A stretch of DNA of 64,000 nucleotides from CAYQJL01 sp964573295 (GTDB lineage Bacteria; Eisenbacteria; RBG-16-71-46; CAIMUX01; WJJG01): NCBI GenBank assembly GCA_964573295.1, contig CAZNJE010000016.1, forward strand, positions 1 through 64,000, written 5' to 3'. The notes under the pieces are model-generated. The model saw only the letters and a list, made by a program, of their open reading frames with translations. It did no database searches and was not told the origin of the DNA. Position numbers and translations under genes: made by a program. This document shows, one piece after another, positions 53,208-61,676 of this stretch. Position 1 is the stretch's first letter. Each line of letters starts with the position of its first letter.

Positions 53208-54116
53208 ATGAGCCATAACGAGACCGGAGTCGGGGAAGGCAATCCTGCGTCGGCACCCGCGCCCTCGTCGAGCCGGTCGCAGGCGCTCGATCCGGTGCAA
53301 GGGCTTGAGCCGGCGAACCCGGTGACTCGGACTCCGGTGCGCGAAGCCGCGCGATGGTCCAAGACCGACCGCCGGGTACTGGGGGACGCCTGGAAGAACT
53401 GGATGCCCGGCGAGGCCCCGCAGCCCGTCGAGGCAGGCCCCGGCCAATACGTTTTCTTCCTTACCTTCTTCGCACTCGCGCTCTGCGCTGCTTGGATCTT
53501 TCTTGTGTGGCTGGCCCAGCCACGCCTGGCTTCGCTTGGCGTCGCGGGCGCGGGCCGTTACTTGGCCGTTGGGGGCAGCATCTTCTGGCTTTCAGTTCCG
53601 TTGATGCTGGGCCTGCACCTGACCCCGCTACGTTTCCCGGTGGGCATCACCCGCAGCCTCGAGTGGTGGCTGGTTGCCACCTGGCCGGCTTGTGAGATCA
53701 TCTCCCGGTTGACGGGGTTCTCACGCGACCGGTTGGGGCACGCTTTCGTCCTGATGGCGAACCGGATGAGCCTGCGGGCCCGCCGCGGCTCGGGCAAAGA
53801 CGGGATCCTCATGCTGGCGCCGCGGTGCCTCCGCCCGGAGGTCATGCGCGAGCTGCGCGCCCTCGCGAACGAGCGGGGCGCCAGTTTCGTCGTGGCCACC
53901 GGTGGCGAGGAGGCCCGGGAGGCTGTGCGGACTCAGCGGCCTGGAGCCGTGCTGGCCGTGGCCTGCGAGCGCGACCTGGTCGAAGGGCTGCGCGACGTGC
54001 TGCCGCGCTTCCTGGTTCAGGGGCTGTCAAACCGTCGGCCGGAGGGGCCCTGCCGGAACTCAGAGATCGACCTGGCGGTCGCCAAGGATCTGATGGACGC
54101 TCTCACCCGCAGCTGA
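53208..54116 (+). CDS. DUF116 membrane protein lacking the central cysteine cluster
   Basis: 302 aa. A polar N-terminus leads to two or three TM segments (FLTFFALALCAAWIFLVWL; GRYLAVGGSIFWLSVPLMLG), then a DUF116 domain: HAFVLMANRM, LMLAPRCLRP, SFVVATGGEEAREAV and VLAVACERDLVEGL. Typical DUF116 proteins have a run of about four more cysteines just after the PxCL motif; here that stretch is absent and LRPEVMRELRAL follows directly. GGAGGGGAGG precedes ATG 53208. Function unknown. Confidence 0.8.
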   Translation: MSHNETGVGEGNPASAPAPSSSRSQALDPVQGLEPANPVTRTPVREAARWSKTDRRVLGDAWKNWMPGEAPQPVEAGPGQYVFFLTFFALALCAAWIFLVWLAQPRLASLGVAGAGRYLAVGGSIFWLSVPLMLGLHLTPLRFPVGITRSLEWWLVATWPACEIISRLTGFSRDRLGHAFVLMANRMSLRARRGSGKDGILMLAPRCLRPEVMRELRALANERGASFVVATGGEEAREAVRTQRPGAVLAVACERDLVEGLRDVLPRFLVQGLSNRRPEGPCRNSEIDLAVAKDLMDALTRS

Positions 54117-54213
54117 CGGCCGCGCCGCCGCGCGACCGGACCTCGGGCTCACTGTTGACGGGTGCCGCCGCGTCCGTAGCGGATGTGGTTGCCCCCGTGG
54201 CGGATGCCGGCGC

Positions 54214-54999
54214 TTACCTGGCTTGGGTCTGACCGAAGGGGCAATGACGGCGCAAGGCGCAGGCAGCGCAATCCGGCTTGCGAGCCGTGCAGACCGCGCG
54301 TCCGTGCGCGATCATCCGGTGCGAGAAATCCGTCCACTCCTTCCGCGGGATCAGTTCCATCAGATCGAACTCCACCTTGACCGGGTCCTGCTGCGCGGTG
54401 AGTCCCATGCGGCGCGACAGGCGTCCGACATGCGTATCGACCGTGATACCCGGCGTGTCGAAGCAATTGCCCAGGATCACGTTAGCCGTCTTGCGGCCCA
54501 CACCGGGCAATGTGGTGAGTTCATCGAGCGTAGCTGGCAGGTTGCACTCGAACGCTTCGGTGAGTTGGCGCGAGGCCTCCTGAATGCTCTTGGCCTTGTT
54601 GTGATAGAAGCCGGTCGACCGGATGAGCTCCTCGATCGCCTCGCGGGGCGCGGCGGCAACCGCCGCCGGGTCGGGGAAGCGCTCGAAGAAGGCCGGCGTG
54701 ACCTTGTTCACACGCTCGTCGGTGCACTGGGCCGACAGCACTGTGGCCACGTAGAGCTCGAAGGGATTGCGAAAGTCTAGACTGCACCGCGCGTCCGGAT
54801 ACGCGCGCTTCAAGCCGCGCAGGATCGCGCGGGCGCGTTTCTTCTTCTCGGCGGCCGGTTCGGCGGCCGGTTCGGCGGCCGGTTCGGCGGGCGTGCCCGC
54901 GGTCGTCTCGGTGGTCGTCTTGGCGCTCGTCCTGGTGTCCGTTTTGGCGCCCGCCTTGGCGCCGGACTTGGGCCGTGGCGTGGATGATGAAGCGGCCAT
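54214..54999 (-). CDS. nth: Endonuclease III (DNA glycosylase/AP lyase)
   Basis: 261 aa, base-excision repair. The helix-hairpin-helix LPGVGRKTANVIL carries the catalytic Lys, VDTHVGRLSRR the catalytic Asp, and the end C-x6-C-x2-C-x5-C (CTARKPDCAACALRRHC) binds 4Fe-4S. The N-terminal extension of about 50 residues is Lys/Thr/Ala-rich (GAK, AKT) with AAEP tetrapeptide repeats. ATG 54999 is 15 nt after the PolX-like stop, so it is the last gene of an elbB-polX-nth operon. Confidence 0.95.
   Translation of the reverse strand: MAASSSTPRPKSGAKAGAKTDTRTSAKTTTETTAGTPAEPAAEPAAEPAAEKKKRARAILRGLKRAYPDARCSLDFRNPFELYVATVLSAQCTDERVNKVTPAFFERFPDPAAVAAAPREAIEELIRSTGFYHNKAKSIQEASRQLTEAFECNLPATLDELTTLPGVGRKTANVILGNCFDTPGITVDTHVGRLSRRMGLTAQQDPVKVEFDLMELIPRKEWTDFSHRMIAHGRAVCTARKPDCAACALRRHCPFGQTQAR
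54848..54892. repeat. 12-nt coding repeat (AAEP) in nth
   Basis: Three to four 12-nt units (GGCCGGTTCGGC on the + strand) encode AAEP in the N-terminal extension of endonuclease III. Confidence 0.92.
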
Positions 55000-55014
55000 G
55001 GTCTCGAGCGCTCC

Positions 55015-56817
55015 CTAGCCGGTCGCCGCGCGGGCCCGGTCGCGCCGGGCCTTCAGGTGGGCGACCATCTCTTCGGCGGATTTGGTGTTGAGAACCTGCT
55101 CGCGCGTGAGCCAGCCCTTCTGGGCCGTTGGCAAGGCCGGGAACACGTTGGCCATTGCCTCCGGGCTGTGCGCGTCTGGATTGATGCAGATCGAAATCCC
55201 GCGGGAGGTCGCCGCGCGGATGAGGCGCCAGTCCAAATCGAGCCTTTCGGGCGGCGCATTGAACTCGATCGCGACGCCATGGCGGCTCGCCGTATCGAAG
55301 ATGCGGTCCCAGTCGACGCCATAGGCCTCGCGCTCGAGCAGCATGCGGCCCGATGGATGGGCCAGCAGCGTGACGGCCGGATGTTCCAAGGCAGCAACGA
55401 TCCGATCGGTCATTTCATCGGGTTCCATACGCATCATGCTGTGTACCGAGGCGATGACGAAATCGAGCTCGGCGAGCACATCATCGGGCAAGTCCAGGCA
55501 TCCGCTCGGCAGGATATCGCACTCGACCCCATGAAGAATCGTGAGGCCGGAAAAGTCGGGCCGCAGCTCTTCGACCTTGCCGGCCTGCCTGCGAAGTCGC
55601 TCGGGGGTCAGACCGCCGGCATAGAAGGCGGCTTGCGAGTGATCGGCTACCCCCACGTACTCCCATCCAAGGTCCGCGGCCGCCTGGATCATGTGGCGCA
55701 ACGAGCCGCGGCCGTCGCTCCAGCTGGTGTGCATGTGCAGAATGCCGCGCAATTCCTCTGGCTGGACCAAACGTGGCAACCGCCCGGCCTCGGCCGCCTC
55801 GATCTCGCCGCGGCCCTCGCGCAGGACCGGATCGATATAGGGTAGGCCGGCCAGCCGGTAGATCTCCCTTTCAGAGCTTGGCAGGTCGGTTGGATCGACT
55901 CCGCGGCCCGCGAGACGGGCAAGGACCGCGCGGGTGTGCTCGTCGTTGCCGGTTTCCAGGAACAGACGAGCCGCGAAGTGCTCGGGCGGCACGACGACCA
56001 GCCGCTGGTCGGGTGTCTCTGGGGCACGGAAGACGACCGCGTCGCTTTCGCCGCCCGTGCCGCCCACGCCGTCTACGCCGCCCGTGCCGCCCACGCCGTC
56101 TACGCCGCCCGTGCCGTCTACGCCGCCCGTGCCGCCACTTCCTCCGCCAGCCTCCAGCCGGGCCCCTTCCTGGCTTGCCAGGCGGCCGAGCGTCGTCCGC
56201 GGCCGCTGGCTGGCGATGACCCAGGTGATCGTGCTGACCGTCTCCATCGCGCGGCGAACCTCGCCCGCCACGACGGCTTCCTCGATGTCGCGCACGTAGC
56301 GGAGACGCAAGGCAGTTCCCGCGACCAACTCCTCGGCCGCCGCTCGCAGCCACTGGCCGCCACCGTGGCGCAGGCGCTGGATCTCGCGCAACAGCTGCGT
56401 CTCGATGGCCGGGCCGAAGTCCTGCAAGCGCGTCAGCTGTCCGCGGCGGCAGGCCCGCGCGAGCTGGCGCATGCTGACGATCCCGAGCTGTTGCCACAGG
56501 GCACGCACCTGATGCGAAGTGAGGGAGGGGAGTTGCAGCAACTGGAACAGGCCCGGCGGAACCCGCAGGTGGAGCGCTTCCAAGCGGGTGGAGCCTCTAC
56601 CGGTGGCAGCGGCGCGCAGCTGGTCGAGCGGTTCTCGTGGAACGTCGGCCGGCGGGGACCCGCCCCCGGCGAGAAACGCCTCCCACGCCTGGCGGTCGCC
56701 GTCGCGCGCCGCTTCGGCAGCTAGCCGATAGGCGCGGGTGGTCTCGCGATCCTGACCGAGGAGCTCGAGGGCAGTGCTCATCTGTTGTAAGTATCGGACA
56801 GCGGTCTCATGCGTCAT
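55015..56817 (-). CDS. polX: PolX-like protein: inactivated polymerase domain fused to an intact PHP domain
   Basis: 600 aa. The N-terminal pol-beta-like part has 8-kDa and fingers regions (QVRALWQQLGIVSMRQLARA). The palm motif reads GEVRRAMETVSTITWVIAS (about 185-203) where active PolX has G-S-x-R-R-x-x-E-T-V-x-D-x-D. T196 and T198 thus replace both catalytic Asp. A GGTGGVDG repeat (226-257) follows in the palm/thumb region. The C-terminal PHP domain is complete: LHMHTSWSDG, GVADHSQ, GVECDIL, DFVIASVHS, LLAHPSGR and INPDAHS. PHP domains of PolX are metal-dependent nucleases or phosphoesterases. ATG 56817 lies 12 nt after the elbB stop; nth follows. Confidence 0.85.
   Translation of the reverse strand: MTHETAVRYLQQMSTALELLGQDRETTRAYRLAAEAARDGDRQAWEAFLAGGGSPPADVPREPLDQLRAAATGRGSTRLEALHLRVPPGLFQLLQLPSLTSHQVRALWQQLGIVSMRQLARACRRGQLTRLQDFGPAIETQLLREIQRLRHGGGQWLRAAAEELVAGTALRLRYVRDIEEAVVAGEVRRAMETVSTITWVIASQRPRTTLGRLASQEGARLEAGGGSGGTGGVDGTGGVDGVGGTGGVDGVGGTGGESDAVVFRAPETPDQRLVVVPPEHFAARLFLETGNDEHTRAVLARLAGRGVDPTDLPSSEREIYRLAGLPYIDPVLREGRGEIEAAEAGRLPRLVQPEELRGILHMHTSWSDGRGSLRHMIQAAADLGWEYVGVADHSQAAFYAGGLTPERLRRQAGKVEELRPDFSGLTILHGVECDILPSGCLDLPDDVLAELDFVIASVHSMMRMEPDEMTDRIVAALEHPAVTLLAHPSGRMLLEREAYGVDWDRIFDTASRHGVAIEFNAPPERLDLDWRLIRAATSRGISICINPDAHSPEAMANVFPALPTAQKGWLTREQVLNTKSAEEMVAHLKARRDRARAATG
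56047..56142. repeat. 27/18-nt coding repeat (GGTGGVDGV) in the PolX-like gene
   Basis: Glycine-rich units of 27 and 18 nt (both multiples of nine) encode GGTGGVDGV-type peptides inside the degenerate polymerase domain. Confidence 0.9.
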
Positions 56818-56829
56818 GCGATTCGGTCC

Positions 56830-57489
56830 CTACGCCATCGACAGGACGGCATCGACCAGGCGTTCGATACCCGGCGCGATCTCGGCAACGTTCTTGCCCA
56901 GCATGTATGCTGGGGTGCTCACCACCTTGTGCGCGCGGTCCACGTGGGTTTCATCGACCAGGTGCATGGCGTGCACTGCGCCCATGGCCTCGATGTCGGA
57001 GCTCACCTTCGGGTCACCACCGATGGTCAGCTCTACCGGGATCGAGCGGCTGCCCAAGACCTTGGCCACCACGACCGGGGCGATGCAGATCGCACCGATT
57101 GGTTTCTTCTGCTCATAGATGGCCATGATGAGCCGGTCGACGTCCTCGCGCACGGTGAGATCGCGGCCCTTGAGGCCGTAGTCGCACAGATTCAGGGCGG
57201 CGCCGAACCCACCCGGGATCAGCAGGCCGCTGAGCTCACCGGGATCAGCCTTGCTCAAGGGCTGAATTTCGCCGCGAGCGATCCGCGCCGCCTCGACGAG
57301 CATGTTCCGACTCTCGTTCGCCTCCTCGCCGCGCAGGTGGTCGAATACACGGGCCTGGGGCGCATCCGGCGCAAAGCATACGCGTTCGACGCCCATACGG
57401 TCGAGGTGGTAGAGGGTCATGGTCGCTTCATGAATCTCGCTGCCGTCGTTGACGCCGCAACCTGACAGAAGCACGCCGAATCGCCGCAT
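56830..57489 (-). CDS. elbB: ElbB-type DJ-1/PfpI glyoxalase-like protein
   Basis: 219 aa. GVLLSGCGVNDGSEIHEATM, FAPDAPQARVFDHLRGE, RNMLVEAARIARGEI, GLLIPGGFGAALNLCDYGLK and IGAICIAPVVVAKVL (nucleophilic Cys in the elbow) match ElbB closely. E. coli ElbB has weak glyoxalase III activity and was once linked to isoprenoid synthesis. ATG 57489 is preceded by three SD-like AGGAG-containing repeats. First gene of the elbB-polX-nth operon. Confidence 0.93.
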   Translation of the reverse strand: MRRFGVLLSGCGVNDGSEIHEATMTLYHLDRMGVERVCFAPDAPQARVFDHLRGEEANESRNMLVEAARIARGEIQPLSKADPGELSGLLIPGGFGAALNLCDYGLKGRDLTVREDVDRLIMAIYEQKKPIGAICIAPVVVAKVLGSRSIPVELTIGGDPKVSSDIEAMGAVHAMHLVDETHVDRAHKVVSTPAYMLGKNVAEIAPGIERLVDAVLSMA

Positions 57490-57911
57490 GTGTTGCCTCC
57501 TTGAAGACTCCTCGAAGACTCCTTGAAAACTCGTCCATCATAGCGTCATTGTGCCATCGTTCATACCAGATCAGTCCCAGCCTACTCCTGAGGCGCAGCC
57601 GGCTCAAGTCGCGGCCCGGGTTGCCGACCAGCCGCTGCAATGCTCTACTGACCAGCATCCGAATCCGGGTTCTGAGCACCCCGGTGCGGGAGGAAAGATC
57701 CGTCGAGGGGGCTTGCCCAGGGCAGCTCGGCGGGGGCAGCGCGCCGGGGGTGGCTTGCTCAGGACCGCTCGGCCGGGGTGGCTTGCTCGGGGCAGTCCGC
57801 TCGGGGGCGCTTTCCTTGCTGAAAGGACGGACAGTCAAGCTGCGAGTCTGAAGCCATACGGACAGTCCCGACGAAGTGGACGCGCCAGAGGCGCCAAGAG
57901 AGAGGAAGGGC
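57490..57911. other. Divergent intergenic region between elbB and the PfkB gene
   Basis: 422 nt. Next to elbB are three direct repeats of CTCCTTGAAGACT type (57497-57530), which place AGGAG sites before elbB. A TATGAT-like -10 on the minus strand (57535-57540) lacks a clear -35. Around 57700-57810 are two imperfect copies of about 28 nt (GGTGGCTTGCTCGGGG type). Open frames crossing it have no family similarity. Confidence 0.6.
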
Positions 57912-58895
57912 ATGCCCATCATCAGATTTCCGCCCCGACTGCCCACCGGCCGGACGTTTGATGTCGTCGGTCTTGGCGCCAACGCATGCGATCATCTGGT
58001 GCAGGTGCCCCGTCATCCAGCCGCGGGAGAGAAAGTGCGGTTCAGGGCCTATCATCGGGAAGGCGGCGGCCAGACGGCCACGGCGCTCGTGGCCATGCAG
58101 CGGTTGGGTGTACGCACGTGCTACATCGGCGGGGTGGGGGACGATGACGAGGGGCGGGATGTCCTGGCGGGACTGGCCCGAGAGGGGGTAGACATTTCGG
58201 CGGTGCGTGTGCGGCCGGGGGGCCTTACGCAGCGGGCCCTGATCCTGGTCGATGCCCACAGTGGGGAGCGAACGATCGTCTGGGGTCGGAGCGAGGGAAT
58301 GGTGGTGAGTGCCGAGGAGATCGTGCCCGACCAGATCGAGGCAGGGCGCATCCTGCACACCGATGCCCAGGACCCCCGCGCTGCCGCGCGGGCGGCTCGT
58401 GTGGCCCGCGCGGCGGGCATGCCCGTGATGACTGACCTCGAGCCGGTTCGCCCCGGACTGGATGAGCTGTTGCCCGAGGTAGACTTCTTGATCTGCTCGG
58501 CCGAGTTTCCCGAGCGCGCTACCGGTCGCGCCGATCTGGGCGAGGCTCTTGGGCTGCTTCACGAGCGCACCCGCGGCGGGACCGTAATGACGACCCTGGG
58601 GGACCGCGGGGTGGCCCTTCTGCGGAAGGATGGTCTAGCCTACTTCCCAGCGTACCGCGTGGCTGCCATCGACACGACCGGTGCTGGCGACGTGTTCCAC
58701 GGCGGCTTCGCCGTGGCGATGGTGATGGGGCTCGAGCTCGGCGCGGCCATCGACTTCGCCCAGGCGGTCGCGGCGATGAAGTGTCTTCATCCAGGAGGTC
58801 GAAGCGGTCTCCCGCGCGATCGCGAGGAGGTGCTTGCATTCCAGCGCAAGACGCCGCGCCGTGGGGCGGGTGTACAGCACGGGAGAAGCAAGTGA
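57912..58895 (+). CDS. PfkB-family carbohydrate kinase
   Basis: 327 aa ribokinase fold. FDVVGLGANACDHLVQVPRH opens the domain, YHREGGGQTATALVAMQRLG is PfkB signature 1, and AAIDTTGAGDVFHGGFAVAM (signature 2) carries the catalytic Asp of GAGD. Substrate cannot be read from sequence. AGAGGAAGGG precedes ATG 57912; the open frame to 57876 has no better start. The C-terminal tail is short and basic. Confidence 0.9.
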   Translation: MPIIRFPPRLPTGRTFDVVGLGANACDHLVQVPRHPAAGEKVRFRAYHREGGGQTATALVAMQRLGVRTCYIGGVGDDDEGRDVLAGLAREGVDISAVRVRPGGLTQRALILVDAHSGERTIVWGRSEGMVVSAEEIVPDQIEAGRILHTDAQDPRAAARAARVARAAGMPVMTDLEPVRPGLDELLPEVDFLICSAEFPERATGRADLGEALGLLHERTRGGTVMTTLGDRGVALLRKDGLAYFPAYRVAAIDTTGAGDVFHGGFAVAMVMGLELGAAIDFAQAVAAMKCLHPGGRSGLPRDREEVLAFQRKTPRRGAGVQHGRSK

Positions 58896-59201
58896 CCCAC
58901 GCGGGAGACGCAAGCGATCCGCTCAGGACACAAAGTTGCATTGTGTGGCAAATAGGGGCACACTTCGGCCATCGGTTCCATCCGCCGGTGAGGGTAGGCT
59001 TGACGGGGGAACAGATCGCGGATCAGATTGGTTGGACGTTGCATGGTGCGGAGGCCGGTCGTGCCGGCTGCCAAGGCCCAGGCCAAGGCCCAGGCCAAGG
59101 CCCAGGCCCAGGCCCAGGCCAAGGCCCGGTGGCGTTGGGGGGCGCGTGCGCCCCCCGGGGCGGAACGAAGCTGTCAGGTACCGAGGGAGGAAGGACAGAC
59201 G
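58896..59201. other. Intergenic region upstream of trxB with 6/12-nt repeat
   Basis: 306 nt. TTGACG (59000-59005) could be a -35, but only a poor -10 follows. From 59069 to 59133 is a GGCCCAGGCCAA repeat (6/12-nt). It is in frame with trxB and could read AKAQ, but the strong ribosome site at 59184-59195 and the TrxB family start argue that it is non-coding. Confidence 0.6.
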
Positions 59202-60149
59202 ATGGAGAAGGTGGTCATCTTGGGATCGGGACCCGCTGGATTGACTGCGGCGATCTACGCCGCGCGCGCGAAGCTGAACCCCCTGCTGGTGGATGGATTG
59301 CAACCCGGCGGGCAGCTCATGATTACGACCGAAGTGGAAAACTTTCCGGGGTTTCCCGAAGGCGTGACCGGTCCGGACTTGATGGATCTCCTGCGGAAGC
59401 AGGCCGAGCGTTTCGACACGCGTTTTGTCAACGGGCAGGTGATCGACGTCGATTTCTCGGGCGAGACGCGCAAGATCACAATCGAGGGTGGGGAGGTCAT
59501 CGAAACCCAGACGGTGATCATCGCCACCGGTGCCTCCGCCAAGTGGCTGGGGCTCGAGTCGGAGCAGAAGCTGCAGGGCGCCGGCGTCAGCGCCTGCGCG
59601 ACCTGTGACGGCTTCTTCTTCACCGGCAAGGAGATCGCGGTCGTCGGTGGTGGGGACACCGCGATGGAAGAGGCCACCTACTTGACCCATCATGCCTCGA
59701 AAGTGACGGTCATCCACCGACGGGACGAGTTACGGGCCTCGAAGTACATGCAGGAGTCCGCCATCAAGAACGAGAAGATCGAGTTCGCCTGGAACTCGGT
59801 GGTCGATGAGGTCCTCGACGTCGAGCAGGGGCGTGTCACCGGCGTCGTCCTGCGGGACGTCAACACGGATGAGCAAAGCACGCTGCCGGTTGAGGGACTC
59901 TTCATCGCCATCGGGCATTCGCCCAACACGGCGCCGTTCGTGGGCAAACTCGACATGAACGCGGAGGGGTACCTCATCACCAGTCCGCGCACCACGCATA
60001 CCAGTGCGCCGGGTGTGTTTGCGGCCGGCGATGTCGCCGACGCTCGCTACCGGCAGGGGGTGAGCGCCGCCGGGACCGGGTGTATGGCGGCCATTGATGT
60101 CGAGCGCTTCCTGAACGGCGAGCCGCCGGATCTGAACCGGGACGTTTGA
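59202..60149 (+). CDS. trxB: Thioredoxin reductase
   Basis: 315 aa NADPH-dependent flavoenzyme reducing thioredoxin. FAD motif VVILGSGPAGLTAAIYAARA, redox centre SACATCDG (C132, C135), NADPH motif VVGGGDTAMEEA and second FAD motif GVFAAGDVADARYRQ. GGGAGGAAGG lies shortly before ATG 59202. It is followed after 31 nt by def. Confidence 0.96.
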   Translation: MEKVVILGSGPAGLTAAIYAARAKLNPLLVDGLQPGGQLMITTEVENFPGFPEGVTGPDLMDLLRKQAERFDTRFVNGQVIDVDFSGETRKITIEGGEVIETQTVIIATGASAKWLGLESEQKLQGAGVSACATCDGFFFTGKEIAVVGGGDTAMEEATYLTHHASKVTVIHRRDELRASKYMQESAIKNEKIEFAWNSVVDEVLDVEQGRVTGVVLRDVNTDEQSTLPVEGLFIAIGHSPNTAPFVGKLDMNAEGYLITSPRTTHTSAPGVFAAGDVADARYRQGVSAAGTGCMAAIDVERFLNGEPPDLNRDV

Positions 60150-60180
60150 TCCCGAACGCCCTCGAGGAGGGAAAGTCGCC

Positions 60181-60723
60181 ATGGGACAGCCCATTGGAAG
60201 AAATATCGACGCTGAGAAGTTGCGTGAGATCATCGTCTACGGACATCCCACGTTGCGGGGAGTTGCTGAGCCGGTGGCCGAGGTGGATGGGCGTGTCGCC
60301 GCGTTCGTCGATCAGCTGTTCACGACGATGTACAATGCCCCGGGCATCGGACTGGCGGCGCCTCAAGTGAACGAGCTGATGCGCGTCTTCGTGGTCGACC
60401 CCTCCAGCGCCGACCGCGGGGGTGAGAAGCTGGCCATGATCAACCCTGAGATCTTGGAGATCGAGGGTATGACGACGTTCGAGGAAGGCTGCCTGAGCAT
60501 TCCGGAGGTTTTCGCCGACGTCAAGCGGCCCGAACGCATCCGGGTGCGCTATGTCGACGTGGAGGGCAAGGTTCGCGAGCGGGAGTTCGAGGACATCATG
60601 GCGAGGGTGATCCAGCACGAGAACGATCACCTCGACGGTACGCTGTTCGTGGATCACCTGAGCCCGATGCGCCGATCGCTCTTGCGCAAGCGGCTGCGCG
60701 AGATCCAGGCCAGAGCTGAGTAA
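60181..60723 (+). CDS. def: Peptide deformylase
   Basis: 180 aa metal enzyme removing N-formyl from nascent proteins. The three motifs are intact: PGIGLAAPQ, EEGCLSIPE and QHENDHLDG (Cys and two His metal ligands, catalytic Glu). ATG 60181 is preceded by GAGGAGGGAAAG. No fmt gene is adjacent in the window. Confidence 0.96.
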   Translation: MGQPIGRNIDAEKLREIIVYGHPTLRGVAEPVAEVDGRVAAFVDQLFTTMYNAPGIGLAAPQVNELMRVFVVDPSSADRGGEKLAMINPEILEIEGMTTFEEGCLSIPEVFADVKRPERIRVRYVDVEGKVREREFEDIMARVIQHENDHLDGTLFVDHLSPMRRSLLRKRLREIQARAE

Positions 60724-60764
60724 GGCATCGCGCCCATTGGACCGTGACACATGAGGAGGTGGGG

Positions 60765-61676
60765 ATGGAGAAGGATACTCTACCCAAGACCGCGGGCGGT
60801 TCGCCCCATGGAGCAGGTGCGAGCGATCGCCCCCCGGTAATGGAGTCTGCGGGTGATGGAGTTCCCGCAACCGAGTCCCCGGGTGACGGGACTCGCGCAA
60901 CCGGGGCCGTGGGGTCTGGAAGTGACCAAGCGCGGACGGTCGAGTTGAGCGATCTTTGGGATCGGATGGACGCGCCCGCTCTGCGGGCGTTCCTGCGCGA
61001 GGCAGCCAAGCTATGGCTGGCCCACGACGGGCTCTGGTTCCAGGCCGTCGAGCGCGAGCATGGGATGGAAGCCGCCATCGAATGCGACCGGCAGGCGTGG
61101 CACCGCTTCTCCCCAATCGAGGCAAAGCGGATCCTGAAGCAGCTTGGACGCGAGCGGGGGGACGGGCTCGACCTGCTCGAGCGGGCGCTGTTCCACCGTC
61201 TCTACAGCCATCTGAATGAGCAGGCCATCGAGCGGCCGGAGCCCGGGCGGCTCATCTTTCGCATGAAGAGCTGCAGGGTGCAGACAGCGCGTGAGCGTAA
61301 GAACCTGCCCGATTTCCCCTGTAAGAGCGTCGGGATCGTCGAGTACGAGCGTTTTGCCGAGGCGATCGATCCGCGCATACGAACGCGGTGTCTCAGCTGT
61401 CCGCCCGATCCGCGCACCGAGACCCACGTCTGTGCCTGGGAGTTCACACTTCCGTCAGACGGCGAGGTCGTGAGTGCCGCGTCGGCGAGTGACGCCGGGG
61501 CTAAGCCGGGCACGAAGCCGGACACGAAGCCGGACACGAAGCCGGACACAAAGCCGGACACAGAGCCAGGTGCGAAGAGGAGTTCGAAGCCGAGCACCAA
61601 CACGGGTGCAGGGTCGGACGCAGCGCCTCATGACAGCCCAGCCCCAGGGTCCCGCACTGGAGAGGCGGAAGCATGA
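60765..61676 (+). CDS. DUF6125-like cytosolic protein with low-complexity tails
   Basis: 303 aa. The central domain (ELSDLWDRMDAPALRAFLRE, DGLWFQAVEREHGMEAAIEC, HRFSPIEAKRILKQLG and a C-terminal Cys-containing CLSCPPDP/THVCAWEF) resembles a small family found beside CoA-dehydratase activators (DUF6125, recalled from annotation, moderate certainty). The N-terminal 50 residues and the C-terminal tail are low complexity; the tail has KPDT repeats. GAGGAGGTG precedes ATG 60765. The stop overlaps the activase gene (ATGA). Confidence 0.7.
   Translation: MEKDTLPKTAGGSPHGAGASDRPPVMESAGDGVPATESPGDGTRATGAVGSGSDQARTVELSDLWDRMDAPALRAFLREAAKLWLAHDGLWFQAVEREHGMEAAIECDRQAWHRFSPIEAKRILKQLGRERGDGLDLLERALFHRLYSHLNEQAIERPEPGRLIFRMKSCRVQTARERKNLPDFPCKSVGIVEYERFAEAIDPRIRTRCLSCPPDPRTETHVCAWEFTLPSDGEVVSAASASDAGAKPGTKPDTKPDTKPDTKPDTEPGAKRSSKPSTNTGAGSDAAPHDSPAPGSRTGEAEA
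61503..61566. repeat. 12-nt coding repeat (KPDT)
   Basis: About five 12-nt units AAGCCGGACACG encode KPDT/KPGT in the C-terminal tail of the DUF6125-like protein. Confidence 0.93.

Noticed and set aside
59028..59201. TrxB with an AKAQ-repeat N-terminal extension
   Set aside because: A strong GGGAGGAAGG site precedes ATG 59202, and the FAD-binding start of TrxB begins right there.
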